Positions 28,017 through 35,579 of a DNA stretch of 64,000 nt are shown piece by piece. The stretch is from positions 1-64,000 of the forward strand of contig JAJZBQ010000004.1 of the NCBI GenBank assembly GCA_021798835.1. The letters are read 5' to 3'. A program made the position numbers and the translations under genes. Numbering within the stretch: the first letter of the stretch is position 1; each line of letters begins with the position of its first letter. Below the pieces are notes generated by a model, which worked only from the letters and a program-made list of their open reading frames with translations, did not search any database and was not told where the DNA came from. This DNA is from Pseudomonadota bacterium (GTDB taxonomy: Bacteria > Pseudomonadota > Gammaproteobacteria > Burkholderiales > Ferrovaceae).

Positions 28017-28877
28017 ATGAGCACTGCTAAAATTGCACTGCCTATTACAGGTGACAAGAAATATCAAGTACGTGCCAGAGCCGCATTGCCCTTGCTGGTC
28101 CGTCAAGCACAGGCTGGTTGTTGTGTGTCCTATTCCGACCTCGCTGAAGAGTTGGTAATGCGTCCACGTAACCTCAATTACGTGCTTGGAAGTATCGGAC
28201 GTTCATTGGAATCCCTCTCGGTGTCCCGGAAAACCGAGATTCCACCGATTCAATGCCTTGTCGTCAATAAGAAAACCAGATTGCCAGGAGCGGGGATTGG
28301 CGAGTTTCTCGTAAACGTAAAGGAAAAAAATTTTGCGACCCTAACGCCAAGGGAAAAACGGGCAATAGTTCAAGCAGCACTTCAAAAGGTCTTCTCTTAT
28401 CACCGATGGGAAGAAGTCCTAAAAATTCTGGAACTTGAACCGATGAAATTCGACTTCACATCCATTGTTGAAAAAGCGTCTGGCGGCTTTGGGGGTGGCG
28501 AGAGCGATGCTCATAAAGCACTCAAAGAGTACGTTGCGAAGAACCCAGGAGTTATCGGGCTTAGTTCAACCACACAAGACGGAGTTACTGAATGTCCGTT
28601 ACCGTCAGGCGACAGTTTGGATGTCTCGTTCTACGACGAGGAAGGTTGGGTGGCGGTTGAGGTCAAGTCTGCCAAATCTAATGAAAATGACATAGTTAGA
28701 GGCCTATTTCAATGTGTTAAGTATCAAGCCGTTATGGAGGCAGTGCTGCTCTCCAAAGCGAGTTCAATAATCCCAAAAGTTTATCTTGTTCTCGGGTCCG
28801 TTTTCCCAAACTCGCTTATTCCGTTGAGAAATATTCTCGGCGTTGAAGTAGTTGAAAAAATCACGCCCATTGGCTAG
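28017..28877 (+). CDS. wHTH plus PD-(D/E)XK-like restriction nuclease candidate
   Basis: The 286-residue protein has an N-terminal winged-helix-like part (~15-100) and a C-terminal nuclease-like core: SLDVSFYDE then WVAVEVKSAK, i.e. D...ExK about 201-220, followed by a helix (IVRGLFQCVKYQAVM), as in Mrr-like or very-short-patch type endonucleases. The start has AAGGAAT 5 nt upstream. It stands alone on the plus strand at the left edge of the non-phage insert in the tail module. A lone restriction or DNA-repair nuclease is likely; a defence role is inference. No methyltransferase lies beside it. Confidence 0.6.
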   Translation: MSTAKIALPITGDKKYQVRARAALPLLVRQAQAGCCVSYSDLAEELVMRPRNLNYVLGSIGRSLESLSVSRKTEIPPIQCLVVNKKTRLPGAGIGEFLVNVKEKNFATLTPREKRAIVQAALQKVFSYHRWEEVLKILELEPMKFDFTSIVEKASGGFGGGESDAHKALKEYVAKNPGVIGLSSTTQDGVTECPLPSGDSLDVSFYDEEGWVAVEVKSAKSNENDIVRGLFQCVKYQAVMEAVLLSKASSIIPKVYLVLGSVFPNSLIPLRNILGVEVVEKITPIG

Positions 28878-28992
28878 CCAATCCATCAATGTGGACATTG
28901 CGTGATGAAACTGCGCAGGTTATGTCGAATGATGGGCATCAGAGAGCGCTTTGTCATCTTCTTGTCAATTGTACGGCCCGTACTGAAAAACG

Positions 28993-29520
28993 TTAACATC
29001 CAAGGTGGGAACCTGCTATGAAAGATTCGTGGGATTCGTATGGAAGGTCCATCAACAAAAAGTCTGTCGGCTGGTTATTGACGGTCTTGCAGCATTCGCC
29101 TTGATGGGTGAAACCCAGTCGCTGGTACAACTCGATTGCACGTCGGTTGTTTTTGCGGACGATGAGATGGATGCGCAACAACCCGCATTCATCAAAGCCC
29201 TTCGCCAGCGTATCAATAGTAATGGTCCTGCCCAAGCCCTGGCCAATTTTGTCAGCGCGCAGGGCGATGCGGAACTCGGCCTCACCTGGCGCGGTCGTGG
29301 CAAGAATTGTGAAGGCGATCAGATTTCCAGCATCTTCCACCGCATAAATCCAGGTGTCCGGCCGTCGGCCGAATTCAGCAAGCCAACCATCCTTTCTGAG
29401 GGCGTAATTTAGTTCATTGAATTCAGCCGGATAATCTGGCCAACTTTCGATGATGGCCACATCTTCCCGGACAAGAGGGCGTAAAAGCGGCTCATGGTGT
29501 CGGAGGTGCATGCTGTTCAT
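28993..29520 (-). CDS. GNAT-family N-acetyltransferase
   Basis: The 175-residue protein has the RimJ/RimL-like GNAT pattern: LRPLVREDVAIIESW at the start, acetyl-CoA-binding IGQGLGRTITIDTL, and the end ...NRRAIELYQRLGF with HQGEC. The start at 29520 is preferred because it forms an ATGA overlap with the stop of the preceding gene and drops an unrelated N-terminal stretch. Substrate unknown. It is co-transcribed with the isochorismatase-like gene, divergent from the GlxA-type regulator. Confidence 0.8.
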   Translation of the reverse strand: MNSMHLRHHEPLLRPLVREDVAIIESWPDYPAEFNELNYALRKDGWLAEFGRRPDTWIYAVEDAGNLIAFTILATTAPGEAEFRIALRADKIGQGLGRTITIDTLAKGFDECGLLRIHLIVRKNNRRAIELYQRLGFTHQGECCKTVNNQPTDFLLMDLPYESHESFIAGSHLGC

Positions 29521-29894
29521 GCGAACTTCGCCAAACCACGTGCCCGGCGGTTGGACGCATGGATGTTGTCCCGCGATAACGCTTCGCCCGTTTGCAGCGC
29601 CGCTATCCACTCCTCTGTCGTTGCCACTGCGGCAAATCGCGATTGCATGACCACGGTGAAAACGCGGTGAATTTCCTCGGCGCTGGCCCTGCCTGCATGG
29701 TTCTCGTAGGACAATGAGCCGGCAGCATCAACGAGGAATTCCACCACCAAGCCCGCATGCTGTGCGGCATCCATGGCGCAGCCGATATTGGCCAGGGAGG
29801 AACGGATGTCGGGGTACTCGATTGGCAGGTTGCCGGTAACATACTCGTTTTGTACATCGATGACGAGCAAGGCGCGGCGGGGGGTGACGGACAT
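29517..29894 (-). CDS. Isochorismatase-family cysteine hydrolase with the catalytic centre deleted
   Basis: The N-terminus (RALLVIDVQNEYVTGNLP) and C-terminus (ASAEEIHRVFTVVMQSRFAA) are typical of the family, which is about 190 residues long. Here the protein has only 125 residues: LANIGCAMDAAQ runs straight into HAGLVVEFLVDAAG, so ~65-70 central residues are missing, including the segment with the catalytic Lys and the nucleophilic Cys. The deletion is in frame. The product cannot be an active hydrolase of this family. It is coupled to the acetyltransferase and divergent from a GlxA-type regulator, the usual pairing for this enzyme. Probably a decaying gene. Confidence 0.8.
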   Translation of the reverse strand: MSVTPRRALLVIDVQNEYVTGNLPIEYPDIRSSLANIGCAMDAAQHAGLVVEFLVDAAGSLSYENHAGRASAEEIHRVFTVVMQSRFAAVATTEEWIAALQTGEALSRDNIHASNRRARGLAKFA

Positions 29895-30035
29895 AAAGGA
29901 TTCTCCTTGATAGTGAGTAGCACGGGATGCGGCGTCGCTGTTTCGGCATTATTTCGCTTGGCGCGCCAGGGTAACAGTGACCTCCATGACAACTTCCGAT
30001 AAAATCGGGCCACACACTCTTCATCACACCTCGTT

Positions 30036-31001
30036 ATGGCTGCCCATACCATTGCTGTCGTTGCCTTCGATGGCATCAGCCCTTTCCTGCTGTCGATTCC
30101 CTGCGGAGTCTTCGGGGAGGACCGTAGCGCAGCGGGGGTGCCACGTTTTGATCTGCGTATCTGTGGTGTGCAATCCGGTCCACTGCCTACCTCGTCCGGC
30201 TTTAGCATCGTCGCGCCGTATGGTCTCGAAGGCATGATTGATGCGGATACGATCATCGTGCCTGGATGGCATGATCCGCGCATTTCTCCGCCGGAATCGC
30301 TGCTTGAAGCCCTATGTGTTGCCCATGAACGCGGCGCCTGTTTGGTTGGGCTGTGTCTTGGGGCGTTCGTGCTGGCCGCCGCCGGCATTCTGAATGGGCG
30401 CCCGGCCACCACCCACTGGTTGTGGGCGGAAGAATTTGGTCGCCGCTACCCGCGTATCCGGGTGAACCCCGAGGTGCTGTATGTCGATGATGGCGATGTG
30501 CTGACGTCGGCTGGCGTTGCTGCCGGCATCGACTGCTGCCTGCACCTCATGCGGAAGTGGCACGGCGCCGAGATCGCCAGCCGCGTGGCACGGCGCATGG
30601 TGGTGCCACCTCATCGTCAGGGCGGCCAGGCACAATATGCCGAGTTGTCGTTGTCCGTTCGGGGAGATGGAGAACGCATCTCGGCGGTGCTCGATTGGAC
30701 ACGTTTGCACCTTGACCATTCTCTGGATGTCGATATGTTGGCCGAACAGGCCAGGATGAGCCGTCGTACTTTCACCCGCCGTTTCAGAGCGGTCACCGGA
30801 ACGACCGTGAGCAACTGGCTGCGCCATGAACGCCTGGCGATGGCGCAACGCCTCCTCGAATCGACTGACCAGTCGATTGAGTGGATTGCGGCCCGAGCGG
30901 GGTTCGGTTCGTCGGTGTCCCTGCGTCAGCAGTTCAGGGAGGTCCTACACATTTCACCATTGGCTTTTCGCCGCAATTTCCGCGGACAAACTGCACGGTA
31001 G
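30036..31001 (+). CDS. GlxA-type AraC-family transcriptional regulator
   Basis: The 321-residue protein has a DJ-1/PfpI-like domain (~1-185) with the nucleophile-elbow region LVGLCLGAFVLA (Cys near 107) and a C-terminal AraC helix-turn-helix pair (~215-315: LDVDMLAEQARMSRRTFTRR, then WIAARAGFGSSVSLRQQFRE). Proteins of this type often activate a neighbouring hydrolase gene, and here the isochorismatase-like gene is divergent across 141 bp. As that enzyme has lost its catalytic part, the regulator may be left without its target function. It looks intact. Confidence 0.88.
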   Translation: MAAHTIAVVAFDGISPFLLSIPCGVFGEDRSAAGVPRFDLRICGVQSGPLPTSSGFSIVAPYGLEGMIDADTIIVPGWHDPRISPPESLLEALCVAHERGACLVGLCLGAFVLAAAGILNGRPATTHWLWAEEFGRRYPRIRVNPEVLYVDDGDVLTSAGVAAGIDCCLHLMRKWHGAEIASRVARRMVVPPHRQGGQAQYAELSLSVRGDGERISAVLDWTRLHLDHSLDVDMLAEQARMSRRTFTRRFRAVTGTTVSNWLRHERLAMAQRLLESTDQSIEWIAARAGFGSSVSLRQQFREVLHISPLAFRRNFRGQTAR

Positions 31002-31039
31002 TGTGTCGTTATCCCGATGGGCCGAGTTGCTGTTCGGGG

Positions 31040-31405
31040 ATGGTTTTTGGGAACGACAACTATCCGCACTTATTCGAGGAAGCCGAAAAAAGTTGGCGCA
31101 AAATACGCGGTGCGGATAAAATTAGACTATTGTTGAAGGGGCTTCTCTTCAAAGACGGTGATCCGGTGCGGGATGAACTGCCGATTCAGCAGGTGACCCG
31201 TTGCTTGACGCACCGTGCTTCGGAACGGTCGTACACCAGGTTTGACTTTATTTCATCACCGCACCAGGATACTTGGGGCTTCGTGGTCTGTAAGCACGGT
31301 AGTAATAAATATGACACAGATGATTGGATGTTCCCAGGACGGCAGTATCTGGACGGAACCGTTGAAGGGGCCATGAAGTGCGGCCTGCAGGTGTATCCAC
31401 TATGA
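31040..31405 (+). CDS. Hypothetical protein, coupled to the next gene
   Basis: A 121-residue open frame from an ATG just behind the regulator gene. No family recognised; charged N-terminus (NYPHLFEEAEKSWRKI) and a beta-rich, Cys-poor end. The stop overlaps the next start in an ATGA, which supports it as a real, translationally coupled gene. A longer frame extends upstream, but it overlaps the regulator and is not credible. A two-gene unit of this size could be a toxin-antitoxin pair; nothing in the sequence proves that. Confidence 0.5.
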   Translation: MVFGNDNYPHLFEEAEKSWRKIRGADKIRLLLKGLLFKDGDPVRDELPIQQVTRCLTHRASERSYTRFDFISSPHQDTWGFVVCKHGSNKYDTDDWMFPGRQYLDGTVEGAMKCGLQVYPL

Positions 31406-31983
31406 ACAAAACCGTGATAGATCGCCTCCCGCTATCCAAGAGGCAGAAAGAAGCACTCCGCAAAGCGAGGATCACCCAGACCTTGATAGCAGATGCCATC
31501 GCCCAACGCGATAGGCTGACCCCCGATGAAAAAGCCCGTTATGTTGAAATCATCATTGAGCGCCAACCCCAATTAGCAGGGACGATTGTCGTCCTCAAGC
31601 GATTAGGCGTGAATGAAGTTGCTATGGAGCCCCTGGCGGATCTACTTCTGATGGTGACCATTGCCCTGGAAAATGCCCGGCTTGAATTACTTCCGGCCAG
31701 CGAAACTCTGGTGGATCTTTGCTATGAACGGGTGACCACCCGAATAACGCAGGAGAGTGATCCCCGACTGATCCCGATTCAAAGAGGCAAAGCCACACAG
31801 GACTACCTGGAGCAGCATCCGGAACAGTGGTTACAGGCGTATGCTTTCAACCTGGTGAAACCCCTGCAACAATCTGCAGAAGAGGACCGGGTAGTGGTTA
31901 TGTTGACAACCGCTGTCTTCAACTTTGTAGAAGTATTTACCGAACTGCTGCACCCTCATTGGGGACAGAAGCAGGCACATTAA
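31402..31983 (+). CDS. Hypothetical helical protein
   Basis: The 193-residue protein is helical, with KRQKEALRKARITQTLIADAIA near the start and a hydrophobic stretch MEPLADLLLMVTIAL near residue 80. No known domain recognised. It begins inside the stop of the preceding gene (ATGA overlap). Its end is followed at 31988 by remains of a transposon gene. It belongs to the non-phage insert in the tail module. Confidence 0.55.
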   Translation: MNKTVIDRLPLSKRQKEALRKARITQTLIADAIAQRDRLTPDEKARYVEIIIERQPQLAGTIVVLKRLGVNEVAMEPLADLLLMVTIALENARLELLPASETLVDLCYERVTTRITQESDPRLIPIQRGKATQDYLEQHPEQWLQAYAFNLVKPLQQSAEEDRVVVMLTTAVFNFVEVFTELLHPHWGQKQAH

Positions 31984-31987
31984 CCAT

Positions 31988-32430
31988 ATGAATAACAATG
32001 AATTCAGTAATAACTGGAAGAAGGCGAAAGTCTGCTTCCAGAAGATTTACAGTTGTATCGCCAATGTTCGCCGCGACTTCCTGAACAGGCAGCAGCGATT
32101 CGCCAGGGCATAATGTCAATGCCAATGGCCTGAACAAGTCCATTCTCGATCAGGGATGGTTCGAGTTCAGGCGGCAACTGGAATACAAACAGGTTTGGCG
32201 AGGCGGCGACGTGCTGGCGGTTCCCACACGCAACACCAGCCGTACATGTTCGGCCTGCGGTCATGTATCGGCAGAGAATCGCCAGAAACAAGCCCGGTTC
32301 GCGTGCGTGGAATGCGGCTATGAGAACAACGCCGATCTGGTCGGTGCGATCAATATCCTCAACCGAGGAATAAAGATGCTCGGAGGGCAGGACCCGGCAG
32401 ACGCTTCTGCCGGGTTCGCAAGCACAGCCC
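31988..32430 (+). pseudogene. Decayed tnpB of an IS200/IS605-family element
   Basis: Two fragments of one TnpB (OrfB) are left. The first, 31988-32113, encodes NNWKKAKVCFQKIYSCIANV, the helical segment ahead of the catalytic part, and then stops. The second, from about 32131, encodes LNKSILDQGWFEFRRQLEYK and the zinc ribbon CSACGHVSAENR...CVECGYENNADLVGAINIL. The section between, with the RuvC motifs I and II, is deleted. The two parts show how an IS605-type element was lost to decay; TnpB proteins are RNA-guided nucleases, but this copy cannot be active. It touches the 3' end of the DUF2460 gene. Confidence 0.85.
32392..32415. repeat. Perfect 10-bp hairpin at the right end of the tnpB remnant
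   Basis: ACCCGGCAGA (32392-32401) and TCTGCCGGGT (32406-32415) flank a 4-nt loop. The position just past the zinc-ribbon coding part of tnpB fits the subterminal hairpin of an IS200/IS605 right end, which also overlaps the 3' end of the guide (omega) RNA in related elements. It could also end transcription of either flanking gene. No T run follows. Confidence 0.55.
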
Positions 32431-32438
32431 GGATAGCC

Positions 32439-33371
32439 TCACGGCTTCACCATCTCCAGGGTGAGTTTCTTGAGATTCCAGAGTTGGTACATGAAGTTGT
32501 TGTAATCCTGGGCATCCTCGCCAAAGCGCACCCGGTAATACCAGGTGTAACCGGCGCTCACCACGACTCCTCTTGCGGGGGGCACCGCAAAAAGCAAGGT
32601 ATTGGGGGTTACCATCGTCCAGGTGGCCGGTGAAAATACCTGCACCCCATCGAGCATGACCTGCAAGGTGGTGATGTCCACATACCCCACTGGCTCGATG
32701 AATCCGGCGTAGGATTTGGTGATCGGGTATTCGGTGGTGAATCCGTCGCCGACCCCCAGCGTATCGCCGGAAACGGTATTGGATTCCGCCGGATCGGCGA
32801 ACAGGAAAGTGTCGAAACTGCCCGAGCGTGCCAGAAAGAACCCGCACAGGGCCTGCAATTCCGCATATCCCTGGGTTTCACGCAACAATTCGTAGGACAT
32901 TTCCCATTTCCACAGGGGATAGGCGTAATTGGCCACACGGGTTTCCCGACCCGAGGTGTGTTTGACGATGGTGGTATGAAACTGTGGCGATTTTTTGACA
33001 TTCCACTGCAAGCCGGGGAGTGTGGGGAAGATCAGATTGCTCATGGTGAACTCCGGGAATGGGGGACTGGGATACTGATAGAGCACCTCGGCGACCAGTT
33101 GGGAGACATGGGTGGTGGGATCGTCGTCCATCAGGATTTCGGCCTCGAACTGGGAGACTCGGGCCATGGCGAATTCATGGAGGATTTCGGCACAGAGTTG
33201 GGGGGTGCGAACATTGGGGTCATCGTCCGCCAGAATTTCCGCCAACAACTGGCTCAGGGTGGCGGATGGGTCGTCGTCCACGACGATTTCTGTGGCGAGT
33301 TGACTGATGCGGGCCCAGGGTACTCCGGTTGCCAGGATTTCTGTGGTCAGTTGAGTGAGGCGATTGGCCAT
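32439..33371 (-). CDS. DUF2460 phage tail protein with N-terminal 17-residue repeats
   Basis: Residues ~108-310 match DUF2460 (TIGR02217-like) tail proteins: KSPQFHTTIVKHTSGRETR, then FGEDAQDYNNFMYQLWNLKKL at the end. The first ~100 residues hold six copies of a ~17-residue unit, (S/T)QL-x-(A/T)EI(L/V), with glutamines at 7, 24, 41, 58, 74 and 91 and DDDP linkers in several copies. Family members are about 200 residues, so the repeat part is an added domain. It is the last phage gene before the 4.5-kb non-phage insert, and its partner DUF2163 gene lies beyond that insert at 23329. Confidence 0.85.
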   Translation of the reverse strand: MANRLTQLTTEILATGVPWARISQLATEIVVDDDPSATLSQLLAEILADDDPNVRTPQLCAEILHEFAMARVSQFEAEILMDDDPTTHVSQLVAEVLYQYPSPPFPEFTMSNLIFPTLPGLQWNVKKSPQFHTTIVKHTSGRETRVANYAYPLWKWEMSYELLRETQGYAELQALCGFFLARSGSFDTFLFADPAESNTVSGDTLGVGDGFTTEYPITKSYAGFIEPVGYVDITTLQVMLDGVQVFSPATWTMVTPNTLLFAVPPARGVVVSAGYTWYYRVRFGEDAQDYNNFMYQLWNLKKLTLEMVKP

Positions 33372-33374
33372 GGT

Positions 33375-34940
33375 TCAACTGATGACCTGGTAACCGATTT
33401 CGAGGGCATTGACATCCGTCGTGAGCCAACTGGCTCCCGTGGCCGGGTTGACGGCAAGGATGTCACTGAGATACTGGTAACTGGTGCCGACATTTTGAGT
33501 GGTGCCGCTGGATTGAACGGTTCCGGTCTTCACCAGATTGGTGATCTGGCGCGTGCCGGCATCATCCTTGCGATAGGCGCCGCTGAGTCGAACGGCGTAT
33601 ACCGTGGCTCCCGCGGGCAATCCGGCATTGGTGGCGAAGAGGTCCGTAGCGCCGACGGTGGCGCTGCTGTTGAAACTGGTGTCTCCATCCAGGCCATCTT
33701 CGGATACGGCGGCGTAATTGGTCAGAGTATAGGTATAGCCGATGTTGAGTTTGTCGTTGGTGATGGCGGGACCGGTGGGCAGTGGGCCTAGGATGGCGGG
33801 AGGAGAGGTATAACTGAGCGGATAGACGGCGGCCAGGGGATTGGCGTAGGCGTAGACGCTGAAGGTGTTGAATGCAAAACTGGTATCGGTGATGAACCCT
33901 AGCGCGTAGGCCGCATCTTTGGTGACGGATGCCGTCACGGATGAGAAGGTCAGGGTATTTTGTCCGGTGGTGAGTCCGATTTTTTCATCCCCGGCATAGA
34001 GAATGGCCAGAGGCATGCCGTTTACCGGGTTGATGGAGGCGATCACCGGGCGAATCTTGAGGGCCGGATAATTGGTCTGGGCATACAGACTCAAACTCGT
34101 GATGGTGCAGTCGCGGGCCATGCGCGGGGCCACCCCGGTGAGGGGATCGTCCATGTTCCCGTTGCCAACGCCGGGTAAGTTGGTCGGGGGGTTGTCAGGG
34201 AGCGTCAGGATCAGGTTGTTGGCAGAGAGGGTCTGCCAGTTACTGCCGTTGCCTTGGGCCAGTTGGCCTGCTGACACGGGACTGGTCGGGGTGAAAGCCG
34301 TGCTGATATTGGCGGTGGGGTAGACCGTGCGTACCCGCTTGTCGCCCAGAAAGGTATTGCAGGGGTGAGCACCGGGTCCGGTCGTATGATCGCAGAAGTA
34401 GAAATCATCAATGAGCATGGTGCCGCCAAACTGGATGTTGTTGATGCTGGCATTGGTACTGGTCTGGATGTTGATCCCGGACACACTGAGCACGGTATTG
34501 CTGTTGATGTTCACGGTGATGCTGCCAGCCGCCCCGACGGTGCCTCCGATTTCCAGGAAGTACCAGCCGCTGCTGGGCACTGCACCCGAGAGCGATTGGG
34601 AGAGCAGATTGTTGGCATAGTTGCCCCGTCCCACCTGAACCACCGAATTGACGGCATACACCCAGAACTGGTTGTTGTTGACATCGTTGAAGGTGACCTG
34701 GAAGCCGCCGTTGACGGCGACGCCCATATAAAAGGTCGAGTAATTTCCTGGCAGATTCCGGGTCAACGGAGAACCCCACGAACCCAGAAAGTAGGCCTTG
34801 CCGGGCAACCCGAAACGACCGGGCATCAGCGTCGTGTTGTTTCCGCTGCCGGCTCCTGCCCAACCATCGAAGTTGGCGTCGGAGGCTTGTCCGTACTTGT
34901 CGAAGCCGTCACAAAGGATGAGTGCCATGTGGTTCGCCAT
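33375..34940 (-). CDS. Phage tail/fibre protein, lectin-like
   Basis: The 521-residue protein begins ALILCDGFDKYG, a start shared by phage proteins with a concanavalin/LamG-like domain (ILCDGFD...), followed by a beta-rich region with TVNINSNTVLSVSG and DDFYFCDHT. The rest (~220-521) is Gly/Ser/Thr-rich. Start taken at the ATG for MANHMALIL; a further upstream start is in frame but reads through the 17-bp repeats. No good ribosome-binding site was seen for either candidate. Likely an adhesin or fibre component next to the DUF2460 protein. Confidence 0.6.
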   Translation of the reverse strand: MANHMALILCDGFDKYGQASDANFDGWAGAGSGNNTTLMPGRFGLPGKAYFLGSWGSPLTRNLPGNYSTFYMGVAVNGGFQVTFNDVNNNQFWVYAVNSVVQVGRGNYANNLLSQSLSGAVPSSGWYFLEIGGTVGAAGSITVNINSNTVLSVSGINIQTSTNASINNIQFGGTMLIDDFYFCDHTTGPGAHPCNTFLGDKRVRTVYPTANISTAFTPTSPVSAGQLAQGNGSNWQTLSANNLILTLPDNPPTNLPGVGNGNMDDPLTGVAPRMARDCTITSLSLYAQTNYPALKIRPVIASINPVNGMPLAILYAGDEKIGLTTGQNTLTFSSVTASVTKDAAYALGFITDTSFAFNTFSVYAYANPLAAVYPLSYTSPPAILGPLPTGPAITNDKLNIGYTYTLTNYAAVSEDGLDGDTSFNSSATVGATDLFATNAGLPAGATVYAVRLSGAYRKDDAGTRQITNLVKTGTVQSSGTTQNVGTSYQYLSDILAVNPATGASWLTTDVNALEIGYQVIS

Positions 34941-34961
34941 GAAATATGAGAGAAGATGCAG

Positions 34962-35018
34962 GGGATTGCACCCTGCAAGGGATTGCACCCTGCAAGGGAT
35001 CCCTCCCCTGCAGGGTGT
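34962..35018. repeat. Tandem 17-bp repeats with an inverted third copy
   Basis: The unit GGGATTGCACCCTGCAA occurs twice head to tail (34962-34978 and 34979-34995). A related inverted copy, CCCCTGCAGGGTG, follows (35006-35018). Each unit contains the dyad TTGCA-CCC-TGCAA. It lies between two minus-strand genes, so it could fold in the mRNA or serve as a recombination site in the fibre region. The TSS or terminator value is not clear. Confidence 0.6.
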
Positions 35019-35033
35019 GGACTACGCAGGATG

Positions 35034-35402
35034 TCAGGCGGTTTTGATGCTGTTCACCCCATTGACCACGGTGGTGGCCAGGGTGGTGATGGTTTTTTCT
35101 GTGATGGCGCGCCCGAGCGTGGTAAAGGCGGCACGCGCGGCATCGATGCCGACGGTGATGGCGGCTCCCGTGCCGCTACCCGTCGCGGTGCTCTTCAATA
35201 CCGCGATGCCGATCTGCTTGACGGCATTTTCCAGATCGGTCACTGCCACGGTGTTGAGTTCGGCCACGGCCGCCTTGAAATCAGTGACGATCTGGGCGCC
35301 GATGGGGTTTTGCGACAACCAGCTCTCGAACACCGCAAAATCGGTCTTCAAGGCATCCAGGGCGGATTTGGCATCAGTTTCCAGGGTATCGATCAGACTC
35401 AT
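35034..35402 (-). CDS. Small helical phage protein of unknown function
   Basis: A 122-residue alanine- and valine-rich protein (SLIDTLETDAKSALDALKTD...). No signal peptide or membrane segment of usual length; amphipathic helices throughout. A hydrophobic glycine-rich part (STATGSGTGAAITVGIDAA) might insert in a membrane. It follows the lysis genes (endolysin, lipoprotein) and precedes the fibre gene. A minor structural or lysis role is possible but not shown. Confidence 0.55.
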   Translation of the reverse strand: MSLIDTLETDAKSALDALKTDFAVFESWLSQNPIGAQIVTDFKAAVAELNTVAVTDLENAVKQIGIAVLKSTATGSGTGAAITVGIDAARAAFTTLGRAITEKTITTLATTVVNGVNSIKTA

Positions 35403-35411
35403 GAGTTTCTC

Positions 35412-35579
35412 CTAAAATTTACACTTCGCGCTGAGTAGAAAGGGCAGCGCGTCTCCCTTTTGTAAGGCTTTTTCGAGGGCGGCGGTATCTCCGGGATCGA
35501 TGCCCTCGGGCCAGTCGAGCCCGAAGGCGGGGTGACAACTGGCACATCCGGACAGCAGAAGGGCCAGCAGGACTTTCAA
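35412..35579 (-). CDS. Small lipoprotein, possible Rz1-type spanin
   Basis: A 55-residue frame from a TTG start that overlaps the endolysin stop as TTGA. It begins KVLLALLLSGCASCHPAFGL: a hydrophobic signal with lipobox LLSGC, then a short secreted part. The size, lipobox and place behind an endolysin fit an outer-membrane spanin, although the typical proline-rich core is missing. A longer in-frame extension upstream runs antisense-like inside the endolysin gene and is not used. Confidence 0.5.
   Translation of the reverse strand: MKVLLALLLSGCASCHPAFGLDWPEGIDPGDTAALEKALQKGDALPFLLSAKCKF

Noticed and set aside
30881-31039. Longer upstream start for the hypothetical gene behind the GlxA-type regulator
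   Set aside because: It would overlap the well-supported regulator by 120 nt in another frame.
34962-35018. CRISPR-like array
   Set aside because: Only two adjacent 17-bp units without spacers; no cas genes.
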